DNA of 64,000 nt, taken from the NCBI GenBank assembly GCA_048976805.1, contig JBHGUR010000062.1:22456-86455 (forward strand), read 5' to 3'. The position numbers and the translations under genes were made by a program. Below are positions 34,442 through 43,775 of this stretch, in pieces. Numbering within the stretch: position 1 is the stretch's first letter; each line of letters opens with the position of its first letter. The DNA is from Ectobacillus sp048976805 (lineage in GTDB: Bacteria; Bacillota; Bacilli; Bacillales; Bacillaceae_G). The notes under the pieces were generated by a model. That model was not told where the DNA came from. It saw nothing but the letters and a program-made list of their open reading frames with translations, and searched no databases.

Positions 34442-35206
34442 TTAAAATGGATACTGATGAAGATGCTGGCCTCCGTCTATTGTTACGCATGAACCGTTTA
34501 TGTAAGCGGATTCATCAGAAAGCAAATAGTAAGCAAGGCCGGCGATTTCTTCAGGCGTCCCCAATCTTCCTAAAGGAACGCTATTAATCGTTCGCTTCGC
34601 CGCTTCCTCAGATATCCAAAGTTTATCGGCACCTCCTGTTCGTTCAATCGGTCCCGGCGCAATCGCATTAACACGAATGTCATATTTTCTTCCCCATTCG
34701 ACTGCAAGCGTCCTCGTCATTGCCAACACTCCCGCCTTTGCCGCCGCGGAATGAATGACCCCCGGGCCAGCATCCCATGCATACGTTGCCACCATATTAA
34801 TAATGCTTCCTTTTATTCCTTTTTCAATCCAATACCTGCCAACAGCTCTGCTACAATAAAATGTTCCATTTAACACAATGTTAATAACAGAATTCCAGCC
34901 GTTAATAGAAAGATCTTCAGCTGCACAAATGAAGTTTCCAGCCGCATTGTTAATTAAAAAATCAATACGCCCAAATGCTTTATCCGCCATTTCTACCATT
35001 CGTTCAATATGCTCAGGTTGGCGAACATCCATTTGCACTACTAAAACCTGATTTTCAAATTGCTCGATTTCCCGCTTCGTCTCCTCCAGTTTTTCAAGTG
35101 TTCTTCCAGTGATAACAACATAAGCCCCTTCATTTGCAAAGCGCTTTGCCATTCCTTTGCCCATTCCGCTTGATCCGCCGGTAATAATAATAACTTTTCC
35201 TTTCAT
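34442..35206 (-). CDS. fadH: 2,4-dienoyl-CoA reductase (SDR)
   Basis: A 254-residue short-chain dehydrogenase matching B. subtilis FadH (YkuF). It reduces 2,4-dienoyl-CoA in unsaturated fatty acid oxidation with NADPH. The cofactor loop is 'TGGSSGMGKG' and 'INNAAGNF' follows. The Tyr of the usual YxxxK is replaced by the HSAAAKAG segment, as in this subfamily. A perfect inverted repeat at the promoter suggests control by a fatty-acid regulator. Confidence 0.93.
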   Translation of the reverse strand: MKGKVIIITGGSSGMGKGMAKRFANEGAYVVITGRTLEKLEETKREIEQFENQVLVVQMDVRQPEHIERMVEMADKAFGRIDFLINNAAGNFICAAEDLSINGWNSVINIVLNGTFYCSRAVGRYWIEKGIKGSIINMVATYAWDAGPGVIHSAAAKAGVLAMTRTLAVEWGRKYDIRVNAIAPGPIERTGGADKLWISEEAAKRTINSVPLGRLGTPEEIAGLAYYLLSDESAYINGSCVTIDGGQHLHQYPF

Positions 35207-35222
35207 CTATCTGCCCTCCCTC

Positions 35223-35242
35223 AACTGAATACACATTCAGTT
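35223..35242. promoter_or_regulatory. Perfect inverted repeat at the fadH promoter
   Basis: AACTGAAT-ACAC-ATTCAGTT, 8-bp arms, 17-36 nt before the fadH start. It shares the TGAAT/ATTCA half-sites of the B. subtilis FadR operator but with a shorter spacer. Probably the site of a TetR-type regulator. Confidence 0.5.
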
Positions 35243-35368
35243 TACCATTTTTTTCTTAAAAGTACATAACTTTTCTAAAATATCAGAAAGTTAACTTTTC
35301 TATTTTTCTCATAACCTATGAATAAACATGATATAATAAAATAGATTCTTATAGTTAGGTTGGGAGCT

Positions 35369-36241
35369 ATGAAAAAGATTACTAGAAGAGCTTTCTTAAA
35401 AAAAAGTATTCAGCTTTCACTTTATACTATCTTAACAACAGGAGTGGGGTATTATTACGCCCGCTATATAGAGCCCCGTATGCTATCTGTAAGCTATCAT
35501 ACCTTACGTTCCCCGCTAATTCCGAAAGGTTTTGAGGGCATGAAAATTGTACAATTTAGCGATTTGCACCTCGGTTATCACTATTCTTTAGCCCAGTTAT
35601 GCAAAGTCGTCAATAAAATTAACGATCAAAAACCGGATATTGTTCTTTTCACCGGCGACTTAGTAGATAACTATCAAACGTATCCTTACACATCTGAAAT
35701 TGCGCCCATCCTTAAGGCAATTGAAGCTCCTTTCGGAAAGCTAGCCATTTACGGGAACCATGACCACGGCGGCTACGGCACAAATCTGTATCGCAGCATT
35801 ATGAATAAATCTGGGTTCCAAATACTCCAAAATGAAGAAAAAACCATTCGTTTATTAGACGGAAGCCAATTATCTATCTTAGGCATTGACGACTTGATAC
35901 TCGGACAGCCCCAGCTGGAAAAAACAATGCAAAAAGCCAGCAACAATGTTTATGCAATTACGCTTGTCCATGAACCTGATATTGCTTCCGCTATCGCTAA
36001 TTATCCCGTAAACTTGCAGCTTTCGGGACATAGCCACGGCGGACAAGTACAAATTCCTTTTATCGGCTCTATCATTACCCCTCCTTTGGCAAAACAGTAT
36101 ACAGACGGTTTCTATACTGTTAAAGGAGATAGCGGCAATGAACTCATTGTTTATGTAAACCGCGGGCTCGGAACAACCCGTATTCCATTTCGCTGCTTTG
36201 CGCGGCCAGAAATTGCCGTTTTTACCTTAAAACATGGCTAA
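35369..36241 (+). CDS. ykuE: Tat-exported metallophosphoesterase YkuE
   Basis: A 290-residue calcineurin-like phosphoesterase. The N-terminus has a twin-arginine signal (TRRAFLKK then a hydrophobic stretch). Metal motifs are 'FSDLHLG', 'FTGDLVDN', 'YGNHDHGG' and 'LSGHSHGGQ'. B. subtilis YkuE is a known TatAyCy substrate that attaches to the cell wall. I use the ATG at 35369; a TTG three codons upstream is also possible. Confidence 0.93.
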   Translation: MKKITRRAFLKKSIQLSLYTILTTGVGYYYARYIEPRMLSVSYHTLRSPLIPKGFEGMKIVQFSDLHLGYHYSLAQLCKVVNKINDQKPDIVLFTGDLVDNYQTYPYTSEIAPILKAIEAPFGKLAIYGNHDHGGYGTNLYRSIMNKSGFQILQNEEKTIRLLDGSQLSILGIDDLILGQPQLEKTMQKASNNVYAITLVHEPDIASAIANYPVNLQLSGHSHGGQVQIPFIGSIITPPLAKQYTDGFYTVKGDSGNELIVYVNRGLGTTRIPFRCFARPEIAVFTLKHG

Positions 36242-36288
36242 TGCCATGTTTTTTTGCCCATTTTCTACAAATTCCCTTACGTACTTGC

Positions 36289-36316
36289 TCATAAAAGGAC
36301 GGTTTCCCATACAATA
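36289..36316 (+). promoter_or_regulatory. Possible sigma-E promoter
   Basis: CATACAATA (36308-36316) fits the sigma-E/K -10, with TCATAAA (36289-36295) as a weak -35 at a short 12-nt spacing. Confidence 0.4.
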
Positions 36317-36344
36317 CAAGGAGTTTAAATAAGGAGGTTTTAAA

Positions 36345-36572
36345 ATGTACCCTTATATGCAGTCCATTCCATTCCGTTCTGCTCCAATTCCCGCAGAAGA
36401 TGCCCGTTTTTTCGGAGCTCCCTTTCTCGCGGGTCTTGCCGGCGGTTTGCTTGGCGGAGGGCTTGTAGGAGCATTTGCCTTTGGACCTAGGCCATACTAC
36501 TATCCGCCTCCATATCCATACCCGTATCCTCCATTGTATGGACCATTCCAAGCACCAGGCTACGTTTATTAA
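36345..36572 (+). CDS. Gly- and Pro/Tyr-rich small protein, spore-coat-like
   Basis: A 75-residue protein: a polar head, one glycine-rich hydrophobic helix (about 24-46) and a tail of Pro-Tyr units (YYYPPPYPYPYPPLYGP). An AAGGAGG box precedes the ATG. The composition recalls spore coat or cell-surface proteins. I cannot name a family. A possible sporulation promoter and a terminator frame it as a single-gene unit. Confidence 0.65.
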   Translation: MYPYMQSIPFRSAPIPAEDARFFGAPFLAGLAGGLLGGGLVGAFAFGPRPYYYPPPYPYPYPPLYGPFQAPGYVY

Positions 36573-36594
36573 TACCGTAAAAATAAAAAACTAT

Positions 36595-36627
36595 AAAAGA
36601 CCGCTTTCTTATAAACAGCGGTCTTTT
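36595..36627. terminator. Terminator after the Pro/Tyr-rich gene
   Basis: AAAAGACCGCT/AGCGGTCTTTT stem; it may also serve ppk on the opposite strand. Confidence 0.8.
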
Positions 36628-36657
36628 GCCACGGACAAAATAAAGTGAAGCTCAGGT

Positions 36658-38772
36658 TTATTCCTCCTCTTCATCTCCATAAGCCATCTGGAACAGCTCC
36701 ATCTGGCTATCCACTTCCCTTTCTCCCTCCTTAGGCCTTACATACTTGTATTCGCCATTTCCATTCTGCTCGCGCGCCTTTACATTATCTGATAACATAA
36801 GTTCTAATATCCCAATAACGCGTTTTTTAATCGTCTCATCTATAATCGGGAATGCGATTTCGATACGCTTTTCCATATTGCGCGTCATTAAGTCGGCAGA
36901 GGATAAATATAGCTGATGCTCCCCGTTATGCCGGAAATAATACACACGGCTATGCTCCAAATAACGCCCAACTATGCTAATTACACGAATGTTCTCGCTT
37001 ACTCCCGGAATTTGCGGGCGCAGGCAGCAAATTCCCCGGACAATCAAATCAATTTTTACACCTTCGCTTGAGGCTTCATACAGCTTTTGGATAAGAGGCT
37101 TGTCTGTTATAGAATTCATTTTTGCAATAATATAGCCATTTCCGTACTGCTTATGATAGCGAATTTCCTCATCAATAAGCTGAAGAAATTTATTCCTAAT
37201 GTCAAACGGCGCAACAAAAAGCTGGTAAAATGTCGGCTTTGCTGTGTATCCGCTTAAATAATTGAAGAAATTCGTCGCATCGATTCCAAATTCTTTACGG
37301 GAAGTAATGAGTCCTAAATCAGTGTAAAATTTCGCAGTTGCATCGTTATAGTTGCCGGTTCCTAAATGGACAAACCGTTCAATCTTTCCATTTTTCCGAC
37401 GTACAACAAGCGTGATTTTGCTGTGTGTTTTTAAATGGCTGACTCCGTAAATAACGTGGCAGCCTGCCTGCTCCAATTCTTTAGCCCAGTGCACATTGTT
37501 TTCTTCATCAAAGCGCGCTTTCAACTCAACAAGCACAGTTACTTGCTTCCCGTTTTCAGCGGCTGTTTTTAACGCTTGAATTACCGGAGAATCGCCGCTT
37601 ACACGATATAACGTTTGTTTAATAGCTAATACATCTGGATCCTCCGCTGCATCGGCGACAAAGTCAATGACCGGCTGAAAAGATTCATAAGGATGATGCA
37701 GTAAAATATCCTGCTCCAACGCCTTTTCAAAAATATCCTCTGCAGAAGACTCCAAATCTTGGGGCGCTTGCGGAATCAATGCCGAATAAACGAGATGTTC
37801 GTGTGTTTGAGACAATTCCTTATATAAGGCAAACATACAAGTTAAATCGAGAGGACCGTCAACAATGTATACATCCTTTTCATGTATTTCCAAGACCCCT
37901 TGCAACAAGGAAAGAATACGTTCATCTACTCCTGCTTTCCCGAGTTCCAGCCTTACAGCTGCCCCCCACTTACGCTTTTTCAGCTCTTTTTCAATTACTT
38001 TAAGCAAATCGCGGGCGCCTTCTTCATGAATCGTTAAATCGGCATTGCGCGTAATGCGAAAATGGGTTGCCGATAACACTCTATATCCAGTAAAAAGCTT
38101 ATGGGCAAAGCTGGAAATGACATCCTCCAAAAAAATAAACTTTCTTTTCCCATCTTGGCACGGCAGGAAAATAAACCGTTCCAAAACGGATGGAACTTGA
38201 ACAATCCCTAGCTTTTTGCGATTTTCCTCTACTTGTTGCGTTTCATCATACAGCAGCATTGCTAAATTCAAGCTTTTATTCAATAACATGGGAAAAGGAC
38301 GGTAAGCATCTATCGAAACCGGTGTTAACACAGGGAAAATTTGCTCATCAAAATATTCTTCAATAAATACACGCTGTTCCGGCGTTAAGTCTCCAAAGGT
38401 GAGCTGTTCCACTCCTTCCCTCTTTAAGGCGGGCAGCAGAACATCACGATATGTTTCATATTGGATCTGCACCAATTTATGCGTTTTTTTAGCAATTTCA
38501 TTCAATTGATGCTTTGGAGTTAGGCCCGCTTTATTTTCAGGCTGATTAAACCCGGCCTTTACTTGATCCTGTAAGCCGGCTACGCGAACCATAAAAAACT
38601 CATCCAAGTTGGAGCTAAAGATGCTCGTAAACTTTAACCTTTCCAGTAGCGGATTTCTCTCATCAAGAGCTTCCTCCAGCACCCGTTCGTTAAAAGCAAG
38701 CCAACTTAGCTCCCGGTTATTATAGTAGGCCCTGTTATTAAAATTAGTAACATCTTTTTCAGCAGCTTTCAT
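36658..38772 (-). CDS. ppk: Polyphosphate kinase
   Basis: A 704-residue PPK1. Its N, head and two PLD-like C domains are in order; 'RELSWLAFNERVLEEA' opens it. The phosphohistidine is in the 'HLKTHSKITLVVR' block and the second active-site histidine in 'YLEHSRVYYF'. It makes polyphosphate from ATP reversibly. It follows ppx in one operon. The ribosome box (AAAGGA) is rather far, about 12 nt, from the ATG. Confidence 0.95.
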   Translation of the reverse strand: MKAAEKDVTNFNNRAYYNNRELSWLAFNERVLEEALDERNPLLERLKFTSIFSSNLDEFFMVRVAGLQDQVKAGFNQPENKAGLTPKHQLNEIAKKTHKLVQIQYETYRDVLLPALKREGVEQLTFGDLTPEQRVFIEEYFDEQIFPVLTPVSIDAYRPFPMLLNKSLNLAMLLYDETQQVEENRKKLGIVQVPSVLERFIFLPCQDGKRKFIFLEDVISSFAHKLFTGYRVLSATHFRITRNADLTIHEEGARDLLKVIEKELKKRKWGAAVRLELGKAGVDERILSLLQGVLEIHEKDVYIVDGPLDLTCMFALYKELSQTHEHLVYSALIPQAPQDLESSAEDIFEKALEQDILLHHPYESFQPVIDFVADAAEDPDVLAIKQTLYRVSGDSPVIQALKTAAENGKQVTVLVELKARFDEENNVHWAKELEQAGCHVIYGVSHLKTHSKITLVVRRKNGKIERFVHLGTGNYNDATAKFYTDLGLITSRKEFGIDATNFFNYLSGYTAKPTFYQLFVAPFDIRNKFLQLIDEEIRYHKQYGNGYIIAKMNSITDKPLIQKLYEASSEGVKIDLIVRGICCLRPQIPGVSENIRVISIVGRYLEHSRVYYFRHNGEHQLYLSSADLMTRNMEKRIEIAFPIIDETIKKRVIGILELMLSDNVKAREQNGNGEYKYVRPKEGEREVDSQMELFQMAYGDEEEE

Positions 38773-38874
38773 AAACAGAACACGTCCTTTTAAAACTTTA
38801 TCGCGGCATTTTTCTACATATTATAACAAATTTTAACAATTAATAGTGTTAATTTTATGTAAAGAGGTTTGCAT

Positions 38875-40398
38875 CTATTTCATATGAAAGTATAGTTCTA
38901 TATTGCGTTTCAGCACCTTTTCCAACTGTCTCTTCTGTTTTTCCGCTTGTACTTGCTCCGCTAAGGCATTTTGATTGCACCATATATAAATCCCGATATC
39001 TTCCCCGCTCCGAATGATATTAATATGCTTTACAGGCTTGCGTTTTGTAATATTTAGGGCTGCGGAAAAGTGCAAAATGGCACCTAAAATCCGGATTTTG
39101 CGCTGCTCTTCTTTTGAAAACCACGATTCAAACGGCGCTACATACTGCTTGAAAGAGACCTTCGATTTATAGGAAGCTAACAAAGCAAGCTGTACCCGCC
39201 CTTTATGCATCATTCCATCAATTGTTTTATTTGCAAGCAAATAAAACGTATGGCGGCTGCTCGATTCTTCATCAATATACTTCCCTATATTATAAACTTT
39301 TGCAGCCTGTTGGATTAGCTGCCAATCTTTTCTTTCTAAATTTACAATATTGCCTGCATGCAGTTCCTTGCATAAGGTGGTGGCATTTTTCATTAATTCC
39401 AGTACATCGTCCATATCTATCCCGTACTCATGGGCAAGTAAATGAAAGCTTTCCTCCACAACATTCGGAAAATATGAAATGCCTAATATTTTTGTTAACT
39501 CTTCATAAAACACACCTTCGCGCAGCCCTTTTCGGCTTAAAACAAAAGACTGCGCTTCCGTTAGTTCCATAAGAGTGTGGAACACCTCCGCAGCAGGGGT
39601 TATCGTATCAGCGCGGTCTTTTGCCAACCCATCCAGTTTCTGCAGTTCTGCAAAACTTAACGCCGCGATGTGTTGCTTTACGCCGCCAATATCTGTTCTT
39701 TTCATCTCGTATAAATGCACCCCGGAAATTGGATAATCAACGAGATTTTGGTGTATTTTCGCTAAATTGCGGGCACTTCCTCCAATTGCGATAATAGGAA
39801 GACCTTTTCCAACCAACCACGGCAAAGTTTTAAATTGCTCCCATAAATATTCTCGCAATTGCTGCAGCTCTTCCAAGGTGGGAGTATTATTTTTTATAAA
39901 CTGCTGTTTTAACGACAATGCCCCAAACGGGAAACTATAGTATTCCACGATATTACGATTTCGAAAATACGTAATCTCTGCACTGCCGCCGCCAATATCA
40001 ATTGTAATCCCTTCTTCAAAGGGCGTAGAATTCATTACAGCCAAAAATCCATAATACGCTTCTTCATACTCTGATAAAATACGCAGTTGAAAATCCGTAT
40101 GCACGTCTACTAGGCGCCGAATTTCTTCTTGATTGTTCGCCTGGCGTATCGTCGCTGTAGCTACACAAGCAACATGCTTTAGCCCATGAAAACGAGTGCT
40201 TTCTTGAAATTGTTCTAATATGCTGAGCAAAAGATCAATTCCTTCACTTGATAACATCCCATTTACTAAGTAATTGCGAAGCCTAGCCCCAACCTTTATA
40301 TTGGTAATTTCCCGATAAAACCCTCCGCTTTTCTGTTCATAAATAACAAGCCTCATTGTATTAGAACCGATGTCAATAATACCGTATTGCTGTTTCAA
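38875..40398 (-). CDS. ppx: Exopolyphosphatase / guanosine pentaphosphatase
   Basis: About 507 residues. An N-terminal actin-like Ppx/GppA domain ('YGIIDIGSNTMRLVIYE' and 'GITIDIGGGSAEITYF') is followed by an HD-like helical domain. It removes phosphate from polyphosphate ends and works against ppk in the same operon. The start is uncertain: TTG at 40398 has AAAAGGG at 11 nt, while TTG at 40419 and GTG at 40410 overlap that box. Confidence 0.93.
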   Translation of the reverse strand: MKQQYGIIDIGSNTMRLVIYEQKSGGFYREITNIKVGARLRNYLVNGMLSSEGIDLLLSILEQFQESTRFHGLKHVACVATATIRQANNQEEIRRLVDVHTDFQLRILSEYEEAYYGFLAVMNSTPFEEGITIDIGGGSAEITYFRNRNIVEYYSFPFGALSLKQQFIKNNTPTLEELQQLREYLWEQFKTLPWLVGKGLPIIAIGGSARNLAKIHQNLVDYPISGVHLYEMKRTDIGGVKQHIAALSFAELQKLDGLAKDRADTITPAAEVFHTLMELTEAQSFVLSRKGLREGVFYEELTKILGISYFPNVVEESFHLLAHEYGIDMDDVLELMKNATTLCKELHAGNIVNLERKDWQLIQQAAKVYNIGKYIDEESSSRHTFYLLANKTIDGMMHKGRVQLALLASYKSKVSFKQYVAPFESWFSKEEQRKIRILGAILHFSAALNITKRKPVKHINIIRSGEDIGIYIWCNQNALAEQVQAEKQKRQLEKVLKRNIELYFHMK

Positions 40399-40580
40399 TA
40401 GCTTCGTCACCCTTTTCAAAATAATGCTGCCCGACTATCATCTTCTTCATTGTACAAAACGACAGTTTACAAAAACAACTTTTGTTTCCAATTTACCGTC
40501 AAATGATACATAACCATAAAGAGGTGTATTGCAAAATAATAACTATACATGATAATGTAGACATGAAAGGAGGAAAGGGT

Positions 40581-41030
40581 ATGAAGCCTTTTAAATCTCG
40601 TTCTTATAATCTTTCGGTTGAACAGCTATCCCAGGCCATTTTCGTCGTAAATCGCCATGCAAAGGCCGCTACCCATCCGAAGTATTTATACTGGCTTAAA
40701 AAGAAAGCGCTCGAAAACTTAATCCTGGAAGGAAAAGCCCATAAAAAAGGCCTCCATTTCTCCAGAAATCCTAAATTGAGCCAGCAGCAATCCGACGTCC
40801 TTGTACACGTTGGGGACTACTATTTTCATATTCCACCTTCCAAAGATGACTTCCAATCGCTTCCGCATCTTGGAGAGCTCAATCAATCATACCGGAATCC
40901 CAAAACCCATATGTCTCTTCCCTTAGCAAAGAAGCTGCTTCAGCAATATATTGGCTCTGAAGCTTATGAGCAAGAAAAACTGCTCGCCAATAATGAGCCT
41001 TGGTATAGACGCACATATTTAGGCAAATAA
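40581..41030 (+). CDS. ykyB: YkyB family protein
   Basis: A 149-residue basic protein of the YkyB family, recognised by 'LAQAIFVVNRHAKAATHPKYLYWLKK' (here LSQAIFVVNRHAKA). Function unknown. The ATG has GGAGGAAAGG upstream. It lies beside ppx and ykyA. A terminator follows the stop directly. Confidence 0.88.
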   Translation: MKPFKSRSYNLSVEQLSQAIFVVNRHAKAATHPKYLYWLKKKALENLILEGKAHKKGLHFSRNPKLSQQQSDVLVHVGDYYFHIPPSKDDFQSLPHLGELNQSYRNPKTHMSLPLAKKLLQQYIGSEAYEQEKLLANNEPWYRRTYLGK

Positions 41031-41066
41031 AAAACCTCCGATGCAAAATGCGTCGGAGGTTTTTTT
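41029..41066 (+). terminator. ykyB terminator
   Basis: AAAAAACCTCCGA/TCGGAGGTTTTTT, 13-bp stem, T7. Confidence 0.88.
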
Positions 41067-41099
41067 GATTACACATAAACAGAGCAGATAACTTAAGCT

Positions 41100-41750
41100 T
41101 CATTTCTTTGCCTCTATTTTAAAATCAGCCTGTTTATAAAACGCTACTTTTTCTTGATTATATTGCTCTGTATACTGATTAAATTTTTCGTTTTTTACCC
41201 CTACGTTTTCGTATAATTTATTAACCTCTTTTACTTTATCGCTAATTGTTTTTAACTTTTCCTCTTTTGCTTGCAGCATATGGTATAGCTCTTTTTCTGA
41301 AACAAGCGCTTTTTTATATGCTGCATGCATTTCCTCAAACGTCTCGTACCGCTCTTTATAAAGATTTACAACCTTCTTGGCTTGCGCTTTCATCCCGGCC
41401 TCTTGTAAATCTTTAATGTACTCTTTAGATTCTTTCATCTCCTGCTGTGCTTTTTTAAGCATATCCCGTTCATCATCGACTATTTTTTTACGGTCATTTA
41501 CGCCCTGCACAGCTTTATCAATAATAGACTGGACAGTTTGATTATCTTCTTTTCCATCTTGCAAAATTTTATTATACAGCTCTTTATTTTCTGTCTCTAT
41601 CTTCTCAAGCTGAGCTGCGGATTTAAACATCCCCTTTTCCTGCTTAGCAGCATTCTCAAAAATTACATACAATTCCTCTTCCGGCTTTGGGCCAAAGCAG
41701 CCTGTTAACAAAAGCAATATAGCTCCTGCTGTCATTATTTTATATTTCAA
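41100..41750 (-). CDS. ykyA: YkyA family cell-wall-binding lipoprotein
   Basis: A 216-residue lipoprotein: signal peptide with lipobox LLTGC (Cys near residue 17), then a long, highly charged helical domain with coiled-coil character. It matches YkyA, which has the Pfam 'putative cell-wall binding lipoprotein' domain. TTG at 41750 is chosen because AGGAGG lies 9 nt upstream; the longer frame begins inside that box. It lies 21 nt after the deacetylase gene, in one operon. Confidence 0.88.
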   Translation of the reverse strand: MKYKIMTAGAILLLLTGCFGPKPEEELYVIFENAAKQEKGMFKSAAQLEKIETENKELYNKILQDGKEDNQTVQSIIDKAVQGVNDRKKIVDDERDMLKKAQQEMKESKEYIKDLQEAGMKAQAKKVVNLYKERYETFEEMHAAYKKALVSEKELYHMLQAKEEKLKTISDKVKEVNKLYENVGVKNEKFNQYTEQYNQEKVAFYKQADFKIEAKK

Positions 41751-41771
41751 TGCTCTGTTCCTCCTCAATCC

Positions 41772-42593
41772 TCACAGCCGCTCGTCGTGCCAAAAATTTA
41801 ACGAAAAGTGTGCAGCTTCATCGTATACTTCAAACTCATAGCCTTTTTGGCGCAATCCTTGAATAATAGCGGGCAACGCTTGCAACGATTGTTCCTTTTC
41901 GTGAAGCAAAATAACCTCAATATCCTTACTCGATTGAGAGAGCACTGTTTGCACGACAGCATTCGGGTTCTTCGGATATCTCCAATCAGATGAGTCTACT
42001 GTCCAATCCCATTGCTTCAAGCCTGCTGCAGCCATTTGATCGCGCAGCCCCTGCGAAAGTCCCGGCATGCTTCCGTATGGACAGCGAGTAAGATCTGGCT
42101 CTACGCCTGTCACGTCCTGTACGATTGCTTGCACCTGCTTCATTTCATTTACGATTTGCCCTTCGCTATATAGCCTCTTATAGTTATGTGTCATACTATG
42201 CAGCCCCGGATAATGCCCCTCTTTCACAAGGCGCCTTACACTTTCTTTATATGCCGAAATGTTCGGTCCAATCATAAAAAAAGTTGCTTTAATATCATGT
42301 TTGGCAAGTACATCCAAAATTTCATCCTGGTATTGGCTAGGTCCGTCATCAAAAGTTAAATAAGCTAGCTTTCTTATCTGCCCGTTGTATTTTTCCGGCA
42401 CGCTTTTTTTCGCGCTTATTACCGGTTGGCTGCTAACAAACTGAACCGTATTCACTTGCTTAGATATCGCCTTTGCTGAAGAAGACAAAGCCTGAATTAT
42501 CGTTACACCTAAAATCCCAATTATTATGCCTGCAAGCGAAACTAACAAACGTTTTCTCCCTTTCTGTAAGCGGAGCTTCATCGAACGTTGCAT
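41772..42593 (-). CDS. Polysaccharide deacetylase (NodB domain)
   Basis: A 273-residue membrane-anchored esterase-fold enzyme: one N-terminal helix (about 14-36), a linker, and a CE4 domain from residue 75. Motifs: TFDDGPS (catalytic and metal Asp), HSMTHNY (metal histidines), 'RCPYGS', 'DWTVDSSDW' and 'VILLHE' (catalytic His). It probably deacetylates cell-wall GlcNAc or MurNAc. It is co-transcribed with ykyA. The bases 42594-43201 hold no gene that I can support. Confidence 0.88.
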   Translation of the reverse strand: MQRSMKLRLQKGRKRLLVSLAGIIIGILGVTIIQALSSSAKAISKQVNTVQFVSSQPVISAKKSVPEKYNGQIRKLAYLTFDDGPSQYQDEILDVLAKHDIKATFFMIGPNISAYKESVRRLVKEGHYPGLHSMTHNYKRLYSEGQIVNEMKQVQAIVQDVTGVEPDLTRCPYGSMPGLSQGLRDQMAAAGLKQWDWTVDSSDWRYPKNPNAVVQTVLSQSSKDIEVILLHEKEQSLQALPAIIQGLRQKGYEFEVYDEAAHFSLNFWHDERL

Positions 42594-43201
42594 CTTACCA
42601 TTCCCTTTCCCATCTTATTCTACTACCCAAAGCCGCTGCATACATTCGCAGTTTATTGTTTGCAAACATACTGTTTAAAGCAGTTTCAATCTTCCAATCA
42701 TTCCCTCAACACCCAAAAGTATGTATAGTAAGCGGTGCCCTCCAAAATATGAAACTATTTGCTAATGTATGTTTGATTGCTCTCTTCTTAATGGGAAGCT
42801 TGTCTCTCATAAACTGGAAAATTAATAATCTGTGATTCTCCGCTGCAACTATTTCACTTTGCAAAGACTTCGTTTGATTCTTCTGCATTTTCATTCCGTT
42901 CGGAATTCGCAAGTGATAACAATGGAGTTCACGCCTTTCCCCCTTTAGCCGCAAATAAAACGTGTAAAGATTGTTTTCTCTCTACATTAAATCTTACGTG
43001 CGCGTCATATGTGTCTATTTTCCATTATATGCGTCTACATCTAATTTTTGAAGAGTCTTATAATGTTATTTTCAAATAACTTAAAATACAAATTATAATA
43101 AGCTGGATTGTCATATTTTTTCTGTATTACAGTGTTCTTTTAACAGTATGTTTCATATATATAAAGTAGATAATGAAGCAAGCTTAAAGGGGAGCTACCT
43201 C

Positions 43202-43432
43202 ATGGGAATGGAAAATTTAACCGGAATTATCCGCTTTCTCACCGGTTTTTTATTATCTTTAAAACTTCTTCTCGAATCTTTTGGAATTAATTTCATTACT
43301 GATGATCAAATTGATGCCATTGTGAATGTTGCCGCCTTTTTATTCATCCTTTATTTCGGATATAAAAATAATTATTTAGGAAAAAAAGGATTACAGCAAA
43401 AAGAACTCCTAAAAAAGCATGGCCTGAAATAA
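43202..43432 (+). CDS. Holin-like membrane protein
   Basis: A 76-residue protein with two hydrophobic segments (about 5-23 and 38-56) and a basic tail. 'TDDQIDAIVNVAAFLFILYFGYKNNYLG' resembles phage holins of the phi LC3/SPP1 type. No endolysin or phage gene is near, so it is a lone copy, and a host function is possible. AGGGGAG lies before the ATG. A 23-bp stem terminator follows at its stop. Confidence 0.7.
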   Translation: MGMENLTGIIRFLTGFLLSLKLLLESFGINFITDDQIDAIVNVAAFLFILYFGYKNNYLGKKGLQQKELLKKHGLK

Positions 43433-43479
43433 ACAAACAGACATGGTTTGCTGTTGCAGCAAACCATGTCTGTTTGTTT
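43431..43479 (+). terminator. Exceptionally long perfect hairpin
   Basis: Arms AAACAAACAGACATGGTTTG plus CTG pair without mismatch over 23 bp around a TTG loop. It begins in the stop codon of the holin-like gene. Confidence 0.85.
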
Positions 43480-43775
43480 ATACTTTTATTGAGCATCGCA
43501 TAAAATCAACTGCCCCCTATGCCAAGAAAGGAGAATCTCGTTTTTCAATTTGTATTCATGCTGAATAACGCTTTCGCTAAAAAACGGCCATCATTTCCAC
43601 ATTTCATTGTATTTTCCCATCCTTTAACATTTATCTCCATCTTCAAATGCAGATATGCAATTATTTGCACGAGACTTGTAGAAAACTTATGACTATACGA
43701 CATTCTTTTCCAAAGGAAGAACATGCCAGTCTATGGAATTTGTATGTACGATTACTTTTTGGGAGGAATTATGTC

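Noticed and set aside
36222..36551. 109-residue minus-strand frame
   Set aside because: It covers the antisense of the Pro/Tyr-rich gene and the end of ykuE, and has Trp/Arg-rich shadow composition.
42754..42837. 27-residue hydrophobic peptide frame (MKLFANVCLIALFLMGSLS...)
   Set aside because: There is no ribosome box before the ATG and no promoter or terminator. It stays only a possibility.
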